Source of the DNA: Enterovibrio sp042096095
GTDB lineage: Bacteria > Pseudomonadota > Gammaproteobacteria > Enterobacterales > Vibrionaceae
DNA length: 11,569 nucleotides
Assembly: GCA_042096095.1 (NCBI GenBank)
Contig: JBELME010000120.1
Coordinates: forward strand, 1 to 11,569
Direction: 5' to 3'
In this document: positions 1-6,170 of the stretch, in pieces
How the letters are laid out: each line of letters opens with the position of its first letter
Position numbering within the stretch: the stretch's first letter is position 1
The notes under the pieces: model-generated
What the model was told of the DNA's origin: nothing
The model's input: the letters and a program-made list of their open reading frames with translations, nothing else
Databases searched by the model: none
Position numbers and translations under genes: made by a program

Positions 1-998
1 GTACCCACGGTCGCCATGACCTTGTGACCCAAGGTAGCAAGACCAACAACAATACCCGCACCACCCAGTGGTAAAATCCACCATGCGATGTGTGCTTTCT
101 CGGTGATTGCACCCATGTTCTCAACGGTAGATACAATCGCAGACAGTGGGCCAATCGCGTTTGCTACGTCGTTTGAACCGTGTGCAAATGCCATGGCACA
201 CGCGGTAACCACCATCAGCAAGCTGAATACGCGCTCTACGCCTTCATAGCCGTTCGAAGATGCTGCAGAGTTGTCAGCGTATTTGCGGGCAATGTAGAAG
301 TAGCCGAAGAGCATAACCAAGGCAGATACAGCGACAGATACCATCACTGCTTCACCCGTTGTTAGGTGCAGACCCACATGTTTAAGGCCTTTCTTGATGG
401 TCACCATCGCGATGATAAGCGCAGTCAGGAACATGTACACAGGGACAAAACGCTTTGCATTGATCAGGGGTTTGTCGGTATCAAAAATCAGGCGCTGGGC
501 GCTGATAAAGATAACGTAAGCGAACAGACCTGAAATCAGTGGGGTGACAATCCAGCTACCCACGATGCCTTGCACTGAGCTCCAATCAACGGCTTCTGTG
601 CCCACTGACACACACGCAAAACCGATGATTGCACCGATGATGGAGTGGGTGGTTGAAACAGGCCAACCCATGAAGGACGCCACCAATAGCCATGTACCTG
701 CTGCAAGAAGCGCAGACATCATGCCGTAAACGAGAATTTCGGGTTGATTCGCGTAGAGCGATGTTTCAATAACACCTTTTCGGATTGTGTCGGTGACTTC
801 ACCGCCAGCTAAGTATGCGCCAGCGAATTCAAAAATCATTGCAATGATAATGGCTTGTTTAACGGTCAGTGCTTTAGAACCCACCGACGTACCCATCGCA
901 TTGGCAACGTCATTTGCACCAATACCAATTGCCATCATGAAACCAAAAGCCGCGGCCACCAAAATAATAATGGTGCCGTAATTCGCCAGGATTTCCAT
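1..998 (-). CDS. pitA: PitA-type low-affinity inorganic phosphate transporter (partial, C-terminus beyond left edge)
   Basis: Inner-membrane permease of the PiT family (PF01384), which takes up inorganic phosphate, usually as a metal-phosphate complex coupled to the proton or sodium gradient. About 332 codons are visible, starting MEILANYGTI; the C-terminal part lies outside the window. Both family signature repeats are seen: GANDVANAMGTSVGSK near residue 27, and HGSNDVANAIGP near residue 280. Such inverted repeats are diagnostic of PiT transporters. Long hydrophobic segments separate them, and the PVSTTHSIIGAIIG motif lies between. The ATG at 998 has AAGGT at 1005-1009 (minus strand), 6 nt upstream. 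It lies 35 bp after the DUF47 gene on the same strand, the usual arrangement for this transporter and its PhoU-like partner, so the two are probably cotranscribed. Driving ion and substrate form are not readable from sequence. Family assignment is very secure; the symbol is by similarity. Confidence 0.93.
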   Translation of the reverse strand, partial: MEILANYGTIIILVAAAFGFMMAIGIGANDVANAMGTSVGSKALTVKQAIIIAMIFEFAGAYLAGGEVTDTIRKGVIETSLYANQPEILVYGMMSALLAAGTWLLVASFMGWPVSTTHSIIGAIIGFACVSVGTEAVDWSSVQGIVGSWIVTPLISGLFAYVIFISAQRLIFDTDKPLINAKRFVPVYMFLTALIIAMVTIKKGLKHVGLHLTTGEAVMVSVAVSALVMLFGYFYIARKYADNSAASSNGYEGVERVFSLLMVVTACAMAFAHGSNDVANAIGPLSAIVSTVENMGAITEKAHIAWWILPLGGAGIVVGLATLGHKVMATVG

Positions 999-1033
999 TG
1001 TTATACCTTGTTATTAATTCGTGGATTGTTGCA

Positions 1034-1714
1034 CTAAGAACGCGAAAGCATGAGCTCAAGACGCGAGCCAACACGTTGTGCTTGGTCAGCAATTTCGCCG
1101 ACCCATTCGAGAATTTTGTACAGGAACATGACGTCAACCGGGTTGTATTGGTGTTCGATGGACATCAGTTTCTGACGAAGATGGATTTGCATCGAATCAG
1201 TATCGTCTTCGATGGTATCCAGTTGATTGATCATTTCTTCGACCAGTGTGACTTCACGTCCTTTAAAGCCTGTTTCGAGTAGTTCGTCTAGCTCGTTTAT
1301 GACACGACGCGCTTGATCGGCAGCATCGAGACACCTTTGCACATACGCAACAAAATCGGTGTAAATAGGAGAAGGCATCTGCAGTTGACGACCGATAACA
1401 CGGCCTGAGATGTCTTTAGCAAGGTTGGCGAGTTTGTCTTGCTGAGTCACAAGATCCAACATGTCGGTCCGGTCTACAGGAAGGAACAGACCGCGAGGGA
1501 GTTTGAGGCGAATTTCTCGCTTCAGGTTATCCGCCTCTTTTTCGAGGGTAGAAATTTGGTGGCGAATTTCAGCCGCCTTTTCCCAATCCCCATTTTCACA
1601 GGCATCAAAGAAAGGCACCAACTGTGAGCAACATTCGCTAACGCGGCTCATGTGGGACTGTAGTGGTTTCAGCGGGCTTTTCGCAAATAGCCCCATAATT
1701 GTATTTACTGGCAT
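1034..1714 (-). CDS. DUF47 / TIGR00153 family PhoU-like phosphate transport accessory protein
   Basis: A 226-residue, soluble, mostly helical protein of the DUF47 (PhoU_div, PF01865) family, distantly related to PhoU. Members are typically encoded next to PiT phosphate transporters and are thought to modulate them; the mechanism is not established. The sequence starts MPVNTIMGLFAKSPLKPLQ and contains the charged helix LEKEADNLKREIRLKLPRG, then a PVDRTDMLDLVTQQDKLANL segment carrying acidic residues in the place where PhoU-like proteins bind metal. No signal peptide or membrane segment is visible. An upstream in-frame ATG (1741) is possible, but 1714 is preferred: it gives the family-typical N-terminus and has AAAGGT at 1725-1730 (minus strand) about 10 nt upstream. 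It is the first gene of a leftward operon with pitA, 35 bp apart. Confidence 0.9.
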   Translation of the reverse strand: MPVNTIMGLFAKSPLKPLQSHMSRVSECCSQLVPFFDACENGDWEKAAEIRHQISTLEKEADNLKREIRLKLPRGLFLPVDRTDMLDLVTQQDKLANLAKDISGRVIGRQLQMPSPIYTDFVAYVQRCLDAADQARRVINELDELLETGFKGREVTLVEEMINQLDTIEDDTDSMQIHLRQKLMSIEHQYNPVDVMFLYKILEWVGEIADQAQRVGSRLELMLSRS

Positions 1715-1800
1715 AGCCGTATCTACCTTTATAGTCTGCACAGAGACTAAATTTCAAACGATGATAAATCGAGCGGCGAATGTTAGCGCAATCACAATTG

Positions 1801-1827
1801 CAATGAAACTGGTTCAGATCAATGAAA
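1801..1827. repeat. Pair of identical CAATGAAA octamers, 19 bp apart
   Basis: CAATGAAA occurs at 1801-1808 and 1820-1827 in the divergent promoter region. Read on the minus strand these are TTTCATTG. The 19-bp start-to-start spacing is close to two helical turns, which would place both on one DNA face as a regulator half-site pair could be. The repeat is certain; a regulatory role is a guess, and the spacing does not fit the 11-bp period of PhoB boxes. Confidence 0.4.
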
Positions 1828-1832
1828 GGTTC

Positions 1833-1861
1833 TTGCTCGTCTAAGCAATTGCCCATATCCT
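1833..1861 (+). promoter_or_regulatory. Weak candidate sigma-70 promoter for ygiF
   Basis: TTGCTC (1833-1838, 3/6 to the -35 consensus) and TATCCT (1856-1861, 4/6 to the -10 consensus) are separated by 17 bp. This would give a start near 1868 and a leader of about 20 nt before the ATG at 1890. The match is modest and could be chance. Confidence 0.25.
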
Positions 1862-1889
1862 TGTTCTGCTATTGTTTATGGGTCCCTTT

Positions 1890-3410
1890 ATGGAAACTGA
1901 GATAGAGTTAAAGTTTTTTGTCTCATCCGATTTTTCACGCCAAATTCGAGACAAAGTTGCCGATTTAAAGGTCTTGCAGCAACGCCAGCGAAACCTAGGC
2001 AACATCTATTACGACACCCCGGATTACTTGCTACGCCAGCATGATATCGGTCTTCGAGTCCGACGTTATGATGACGTGTATGTGCAAACGCTGAAGACGG
2101 CAGGCCGTGTAGTGGCTGGTCTACATCAGCGTCCAGAGTATAATGCAGAACTTGATTCTCCGGCTCCCGATCTTTCCCTTATTCCCGCAGATGCGTGGCC
2201 TGAAGGCTTCGATGTAGAAGCACTGAGTGCCAACATTAATCCTTTGTTCTCTACAGATTTTGAACGTCAACAATGGCTTGTGGCGATGCCAGACAGTAGC
2301 CAAATTGAACTTGCGTTTGACAGCGGTGATGTCACGACCGGGAACGGGGGTTGCGATCCGATTTGTGAAGTTGAGATCGAACTCAAATCCGGCCAGACCG
2401 ATGCCTTGTTTGTGCTAGCGCGTGAGCTGGCTGAAAAAGGCGGTTTGCGTTTGGGGAATTTGAGTAAGGCAGCGCGTGGCTATCGATTAGCCACTGATTA
2501 TCAAGGTGATAACGTTAAAGCGCTGAGCTTGGTACCGATTGATGGCATGCTGTCTACTGAGCAAGCGTTTGTTAAGTCACTTGAATATGCCCTTGAACAT
2601 TGGCACTACCACGAGCAAATCTACGTTGAACGCCCTGAGCAGGATGCGATTTTAGAGATTTGCAACGCGGTGGGGCTGGTGAGACAAGCACTGACGCTCT
2701 ACGGTGGTTTGATTCCACGTCGTGCGAGTGCGCTGTTGCGTCAAGAGCTTCAATGGCTTGAAGGCGAGCTGGATTGGGTGTTTGAAGCGCGTGCGATTGC
2801 GCGTCTACAAAGCGACAAAGGCTACTTCCTCAGAAAGCTTAACAGCCAAAAACCGCTGTTGGTGAAACTGGGCGAACGTTATGAAGCCTTGCCAGAACGC
2901 AGTGAAATGTTGGAGCTCTTCCATTCATCGCGCTACTGCAACTTGCTACTCGACCTCAGCCGTTGGATCCTAACGCGCGGTTGGCAGCCTTTTGTGGATG
3001 ACAAAGTGCGCGATAAATTGGCTGAGCCTGTCCGCAGTTTTGCGAACCGTTCGCTGACCTTATCTTGGGATGAGTTGTTGAGCGTTTTCGCGCTTGAAAA
3101 CGAGTTGGATCGCTTTGGCTATCTGGATCAGTTGCCACGCTTGTTGCGTAATTTGCTGTCAGGCTGTTGTGTTGCGTCACTTTATGACGAAGAAGATCGT
3201 GAGACCTTCCGTCTACCTTGGCTGGATTTGATGCAGGGCATCGAAGACATTCAGTTGCTTGAACCTGTTCGTAAATTGGCGAGCGAGTTTGATGAAGATG
3301 ACAGTACGCAAATTGAAAAATGGCTGACCCGTAAGGAGGAGTCTTTGCTTCATGCCATGATGCAAAGCCGCCAAATCGGTGTCGCGTTAACGCCATACTG
3401 GGAAGTGTAA
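1890..3410 (+). CDS. ygiF: CYTH-CHAD inorganic triphosphatase (YgiF family)
   Basis: Cytoplasmic enzyme whose E. coli homologue hydrolyses inorganic tripolyphosphate to pyrophosphate and phosphate. It has 506 residues, longer than E. coli YgiF (about 433), with the extra length in the C-terminal half. The N-terminal CYTH domain (about 1-205) has the EIELK signature at residues 4-8, the YYDTPDYLLR segment near 40-49, basic LRVRR at 56-60, AGRVVAGLHQRPEYN near 71-85, acidic CEVEIELKSG at 159-168, and LSKAARGY near 191-198, all aligning closely with E. coli YgiF. The C-terminal CHAD domain (about 220-480) is an alpha-helical, Arg/His-bearing module including GGLIPRRASALLRQEL; CHAD domains are known to bind polyphosphate. 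Upstream in-frame TTG (1872) and ATG (1878) exist, but the ATG at 1890 gives the family N-terminus METEIELK. Its ribosome site is weak (only GGG about 8 nt upstream). Divergent from the phosphate-transport operon. Confidence 0.92.
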   Translation: METEIELKFFVSSDFSRQIRDKVADLKVLQQRQRNLGNIYYDTPDYLLRQHDIGLRVRRYDDVYVQTLKTAGRVVAGLHQRPEYNAELDSPAPDLSLIPADAWPEGFDVEALSANINPLFSTDFERQQWLVAMPDSSQIELAFDSGDVTTGNGGCDPICEVEIELKSGQTDALFVLARELAEKGGLRLGNLSKAARGYRLATDYQGDNVKALSLVPIDGMLSTEQAFVKSLEYALEHWHYHEQIYVERPEQDAILEICNAVGLVRQALTLYGGLIPRRASALLRQELQWLEGELDWVFEARAIARLQSDKGYFLRKLNSQKPLLVKLGERYEALPERSEMLELFHSSRYCNLLLDLSRWILTRGWQPFVDDKVRDKLAEPVRSFANRSLTLSWDELLSVFALENELDRFGYLDQLPRLLRNLLSGCCVASLYDEEDRETFRLPWLDLMQGIEDIQLLEPVRKLASEFDEDDSTQIEKWLTRKEESLLHAMMQSRQIGVALTPYWEV

Positions 3411-3455
3411 TCGCCTTCCCTTAGAACGCACTGGCTAAGTCAGCATATGTATATG

Positions 3456-3484
3456 AAATAGCGCCTTCTCGGCGCTATTTTTTG
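3456..3484 (+). terminator. Rho-independent terminator after ygiF
   Basis: A 10-bp perfect stem, AAATAGCGCC (3456-3465) pairing with GGCGCTATTT (3471-3480), with loop TTCTC, runs into six T residues (3478-3483). It lies 45 bp after the ygiF stop. In the other direction it follows the channel gene's stop almost immediately and has a short T run, so it may serve both convergent genes. Confidence 0.88.
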
Positions 3485-3487
3485 TCT

Positions 3488-4294
3488 CTAGGGTCGGTTG
3501 GAGATGTCTTTGCTTGGGGGCGCCTGAGCGTCGCCTTTTGTTTTATCGAGTTGCGTTTCAATCACCGCCAAGCGGCGCAATATTTCTTCTTGCTGAGTGA
3601 CAAGCAACTCGAGCGCTGCGCGACGATGCTGCTCCCTTTCTTGTTCTTTTTGCTCAGGCTTGGTGACGTAAGACGTGACCAAGCCTGTGATGGCACCAAA
3701 GATCCCCACACCACACATGATCACTATGATGGCGACGGCACGACCTGCTGGCGTCACAGGATAATAGTCACCATAACCCACGGTGGAAATAGTCACGAAC
3801 ATCCACCAAATCGCGTCGGTAAAGTTGTCGATATTGGCGTCGGGAGAGTTGCTTTCAAAGGCGAAAATTGAGGCAGATCCCGCGGATATAAGCACAGTCA
3901 AAAGCAAAAGGATGCTGGCGAGTGTGGTCTCGCTTCGGTTTTCGTTCATGTAGGTGAAAAGGGGCTGGCTGGCTTTGAGTAAACGCAGCACACGGAAAAT
4001 CTGGAAGATGCGCGCGAAACGGAGCGCTTCTATCACCGGAATACTGGCGAGAATATCGACCCAATGTTTTTTTAGATAAGTGACTTTGTTATCAGTTTTG
4101 AGAAGATGTATGGCGATTTGGAGCAGAAAAACCATACAAATTAAAGTGTCAATGCCCAGGAGTAGGGTATAAAGGGGATCGTCGTTCGGTATCAATAAAA
4201 TTGTGCTCACTACGCACAATGAAACGAAAGAGAGCAGCAAGCTCAGCAAACTCATTGGATTCAGATCTAAATTTTGCGCTTGGCTATCTGCCAT
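3488..4294 (-). CDS. Six-transmembrane voltage-gated-type potassium channel
   Basis: Inner-membrane ion channel subunit of 268 residues, expected to act as a tetramer. Segments in order: S1 about 14-36, S2 about 42-65, S3 about 76-89, an S4-like helix at 90-108 with basic residues R92, R95, R101, R104 and K107 at roughly three-residue spacing, S5 about 123-146, pore helix 160-170, selectivity filter TVGYGD at 171-176, and S6 about 183-210. TVGYGD is the classic potassium filter and the charged S4 suggests voltage gating. The cytoplasmic tail (about 212-252) is a charged heptad-like helix that probably forms a coiled coil; there is no RCK/TrkA-N nucleotide-binding domain or cyclic-nucleotide domain, unlike E. 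coli Kch. The start is supported by AAGGA at 4303-4307 (minus strand), 8 nt upstream. Divergent from the chemoreceptor gene. Physiological role unknown. Confidence 0.92.
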   Translation of the reverse strand: MADSQAQNLDLNPMSLLSLLLSFVSLCVVSTILLIPNDDPLYTLLLGIDTLICMVFLLQIAIHLLKTDNKVTYLKKHWVDILASIPVIEALRFARIFQIFRVLRLLKASQPLFTYMNENRSETTLASILLLLTVLISAGSASIFAFESNSPDANIDNFTDAIWWMFVTISTVGYGDYYPVTPAGRAVAIIVIMCGVGIFGAITGLVTSYVTKPEQKEQEREQHRRAALELLVTQQEEILRRLAVIETQLDKTKGDAQAPPSKDISNRP

Positions 4295-4332
4295 TGCTCA
4301 ATTCCTTTTGTTGAACGCCGCTACAGAACGTG

Positions 4333-4341
4333 AATTTAGCA
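4333..4341 (-). promoter_or_regulatory. Candidate extended -10 promoter for the potassium channel gene
   Basis: On the minus strand TGCTAAATT combines an extended -10 TGn with TAAATT (4/6 to TATAAT). It would start transcription near 4326, about 30 nt before the channel ATG. No good -35 box accompanies it, so this is tentative. Confidence 0.28.
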
Positions 4342-4399
4342 CGCTTGTGCCATCTTCTGTATCACCATGCTGTCTATCAGTGTGGCGGATTTGCACATC

Positions 4400-4405
4400 A
4401 AGGAG
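4400..4405 (+). promoter_or_regulatory. Ribosome binding site fixing the chemoreceptor start
   Basis: AAGGAG lies 8 nt before the ATG at 4414. The reading frame stays open further upstream, with a GTG at 4330, but that codon has no ribosome site. The site therefore decides the start in favour of MSQMIFKPWEK. Confidence 0.8.
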
Positions 4406-4413
4406 CCAAAAGA

Positions 4414-6012
4414 ATGTCTCAGATGATATTCAAGCCTTGGGAAAAGGCTGTCAGTAACATCAAACTCGTCCCTAAACTCATTTTGCTGATGGTTTTCAGC
4501 ACGATATTGCTTATCGCAAAACAGCTTTGGGATGCGAATGCGTTTCGTGAATCGGTCACTGAGATCACTGAAAGCCAAAGCCGCACGCAGGCGATCCGCA
4601 GTGCAGAGCTAACCAAGGAGTTACTGGCGCTACCTGATGGCACGGCGTTACTCGAACGCGTGTTAACCCGAGAAAATGCCACCAGTTCAGAGCAAGAGTA
4701 TATCTATCTTGCGAATGCCCGTTCAGGAGATGTGCTCGCGCACCCGAGCATTTCTGATTTTAACGGTTTGAGCCTGCGCTTAGACAACGGCACAAGCTTG
4801 GCAGCACAATTAAAAAATACGCGCAGTGAATTTGTTTACTACCTTGCGAATGATGACCGCCACGGCATTGTTATTCCTGTGTCTGGCACGGATTGGGTGG
4901 CCATTGCATCGCAGCCTGATTCGGCGGCAAGCCATTACTATCACGCTTACTTAGTGCAAGTTGCTTGGCAGACTGCCTTGATGATTGTGGCCTTCATGGT
5001 GATTTTACTCGGCGGAAGCCGATTGATGCTTCGTCAGATCAATTACCTCACAGAATGTATCCGTGGCATGGCGTGTAAGAATTTAAGCCAACCTGTGATC
5101 ATGAATTGTAAGGATGAGTTTGGTGAACTTGCCCGTGAGCTGGAATCAACACGCGCACAATTGGCGAGCGTGATTAAAGCGCAGCGCGATTCTTCAGAAG
5201 AGCTGTCGGGCATGACGGAAGTGATGACCATTAGCATGGATGAAACCCGTGAGTCGGCCAAAGAACAGTTCGGTGAAATTGACTTGTTGGCGTCGGCCAT
5301 GAGCGAAATGACATCGACAGTCCAAAGTGTGGCAGGGCATGCACGAGCAGCATCCCAAGCCACTGAAAATTCCCGTACGCAAGCCATCAGCGGCCAACAC
5401 TATGTCACCAATACCATCAGTACGATCAATAAGCTGTCTGACGACATTCGTGAATCGGCGAGCGCGGTGAACCAAGTGGAAGAGCGTGTCGAGCGCATCA
5501 GTTCCGTGGTGGTCACCATTCAAGGTATTTCGGAGCAAACAAACTTACTCGCGTTGAATGCTGCCATTGAAGCCGCGCGCGCGGGGGAAGCGGGTCGAGG
5601 CTTTGCCGTTGTTGCGGATGAAGTGCGTAACTTGGCTCAAAATACACAAAAAGCGACGGTCGAGATTCAAGACATGATCACCCAGTTGCAGTTGTCAGCG
5701 CAGCAAGCGGTGGGTTTGATGGAGCAAAGCGTGATTGAAGCGGTTGAGAGTGTGGAATCGGTGAGTAAGGCGGGCGAAGAGCTCAACCTTATCGTTGAGC
5801 AAATCGGCCAAATCAACGACATGAACTTCCACATTGCCTCTGCGGCAGAACAGCAAGCCTCGGTGGCGGACGAAATGAACCTGAACTTGACCAATGTGAG
5901 AGAGCTGGTGGAGGCGTCGGTAACTGTGGTGACTGAACTTGCGGAAACGTCAGGTAGCATGCAAAGCAATGCCACTCAACTTGATCTGAAAATCAAAGAG
6001 TTTGCTGTGTAG
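4414..6012 (+). CDS. Methyl-accepting chemotaxis protein with periplasmic Cache-like sensor domain
   Basis: Inner-membrane chemoreceptor of 532 residues that would signal through CheW and CheA to the flagellar motor. TM1 is about 18-36 and TM2 about 184-204. They enclose a periplasmic domain of about 145 residues; its YIYLANARSGDVLAHP stretch (about 97-111) followed by NGLSL, and a late GTDWVAIASQ strand, resemble single-Cache (PAS-like) sensors. HAMP spans about 205-255. The cytoplasmic signalling domain ends in the invariant hairpin around EQTNLLALNAAIEAARAGEAGRGF (374-397) and VVADEVRNLA. No C-terminal NWETF-type pentapeptide for CheR/CheB is present; the protein ends KIKEFAV, as in many Vibrio and Pseudomonas receptors. 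The ligand is not predictable. It is flanked by the divergent channel gene and a terminator, so it is probably monocistronic. Confidence 0.94.
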   Translation: MSQMIFKPWEKAVSNIKLVPKLILLMVFSTILLIAKQLWDANAFRESVTEITESQSRTQAIRSAELTKELLALPDGTALLERVLTRENATSSEQEYIYLANARSGDVLAHPSISDFNGLSLRLDNGTSLAAQLKNTRSEFVYYLANDDRHGIVIPVSGTDWVAIASQPDSAASHYYHAYLVQVAWQTALMIVAFMVILLGGSRLMLRQINYLTECIRGMACKNLSQPVIMNCKDEFGELARELESTRAQLASVIKAQRDSSEELSGMTEVMTISMDETRESAKEQFGEIDLLASAMSEMTSTVQSVAGHARAASQATENSRTQAISGQHYVTNTISTINKLSDDIRESASAVNQVEERVERISSVVVTIQGISEQTNLLALNAAIEAARAGEAGRGFAVVADEVRNLAQNTQKATVEIQDMITQLQLSAQQAVGLMEQSVIEAVESVESVSKAGEELNLIVEQIGQINDMNFHIASAAEQQASVADEMNLNLTNVRELVEASVTVVTELAETSGSMQSNATQLDLKIKEFAV

Positions 6013-6033
6013 TGAGCCAGTATTATGATTTCT

Positions 6034-6043
6034 CTGCGCGCAG
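6034..6043. repeat. Perfect 10-bp palindrome after the chemoreceptor gene
   Basis: CTGCGCGCAG is an exact inverted repeat 22 bp after the chemoreceptor stop. No T tract follows, so it is not a terminator by itself. It may be a chance occurrence. Confidence 0.3.
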
Positions 6044-6090
6044 GAAACCTTTGATCTGAGGCATGACTAAACATGTCTGAGTGTTTGAAG

Positions 6091-6117
6091 AAGCCCACCG
6101 ATTGTGTGGGCTTTTTT
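6091..6117 (+). terminator. Rho-independent terminator between the chemoreceptor gene and glnE
   Basis: AAGCCCAC (6091-6098) pairs with GTGGGCTT (6106-6113) around a 7-nt loop and runs into six T residues (6112-6117). It should end chemoreceptor transcripts 79 bp past the stop. That leaves only about 53 bp for a separate glnE promoter, unless read-through supplies glnE. Confidence 0.85.
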
Positions 6118-6161
6118 ATGGTACTGTGGTGAGTAATGTCTTGGACTCGTGGCTGATAGGA

Positions 6162-6166
6162 AAGGA
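6162..6166 (+). promoter_or_regulatory. Ribosome binding site fixing the glnE start
   Basis: AAGGA, within AGGAAAGGA, lies 4 nt before the ATG at 6171. The frame is open back to a GTG at 6081, but that extension would run through the terminator hairpin and gives a non-family N-terminus, so 6171 is the start. Confidence 0.75.
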
Positions 6167-6170
6167 ATAC

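Larger units (their letters stand above)
1715..1889. promoter_or_regulatory. Divergent intergenic region between the DUF47-pitA operon and ygiF
   Basis: These 175 bp separate two divergent transcription units and must hold promoters for both, unless they are read through from further away. The region is AT-richer than the flanking genes. It contains two exact copies of CAATGAAA 19 bp apart, several CAATTG palindromes, and GCAATTGC at 1845-1852. I could not find a convincing 11-bp-phased Pho box or a strong sigma-70 promoter for the leftward operon. Confidence 0.5.

Noticed and set aside
998..1282. Open frame antisense to the DUF47 gene, and other 60-150 codon antisense frames over ygiF, the chemoreceptor gene, glnE and lpxL
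   Set aside because: All are shadows of strong, full-length coding genes, without recognisable domains or ribosome sites.
1750..1790. Sigma-70 promoter for the leftward DUF47-pitA operon (TTGCGC, 17 bp, TTTATC on the minus strand)
   Set aside because: Only about 3 of 6 matches in each box, which is not distinguishable from chance in AT-rich DNA.
1795..1832. Pho box upstream of the pitA operon
   Set aside because: The TTTCATTG copies are 19 bp apart and the 11-bp-phased positions do not resemble CTGTCAT.
2956..3396. Open frame of 146 codons antisense to the ygiF CHAD region
   Set aside because: It lies wholly opposite a well-recognised gene, has low-complexity basic composition, and shows no family resemblance or ribosome site.
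3411..3487. Mobile-element boundary or attachment site next to the channel-chemoreceptor module
   Set aside because: I found no direct repeat shared with the 6013-6170 interval, and no integrase, transposase or tRNA fragment.
4298..4324. Possible sigma-28 (FliA) promoter for the chemoreceptor: TCAATTCC, 11 bp, GCCGCTAC
   Set aside because: The -10 half matches GCCGATAA at 6 of 8 positions but the -35 half matches TAAAGTTT at only about 4 of 8. That is too weak to list, although flagellar-regulon control of a chemoreceptor would make biological sense.
4381..4400. Possible sigma-54 promoter (TGGC ... TTGCA) before the chemoreceptor
   Set aside because: Only 7 bp separate the GG and GC elements; sigma-54 promoters need 10.
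6081..6170. N-terminal extension of glnE from the GTG at 6081
   Set aside because: It would translate through the chemoreceptor terminator and has no ribosome site; the 948-residue form from 6171 matches the family length.
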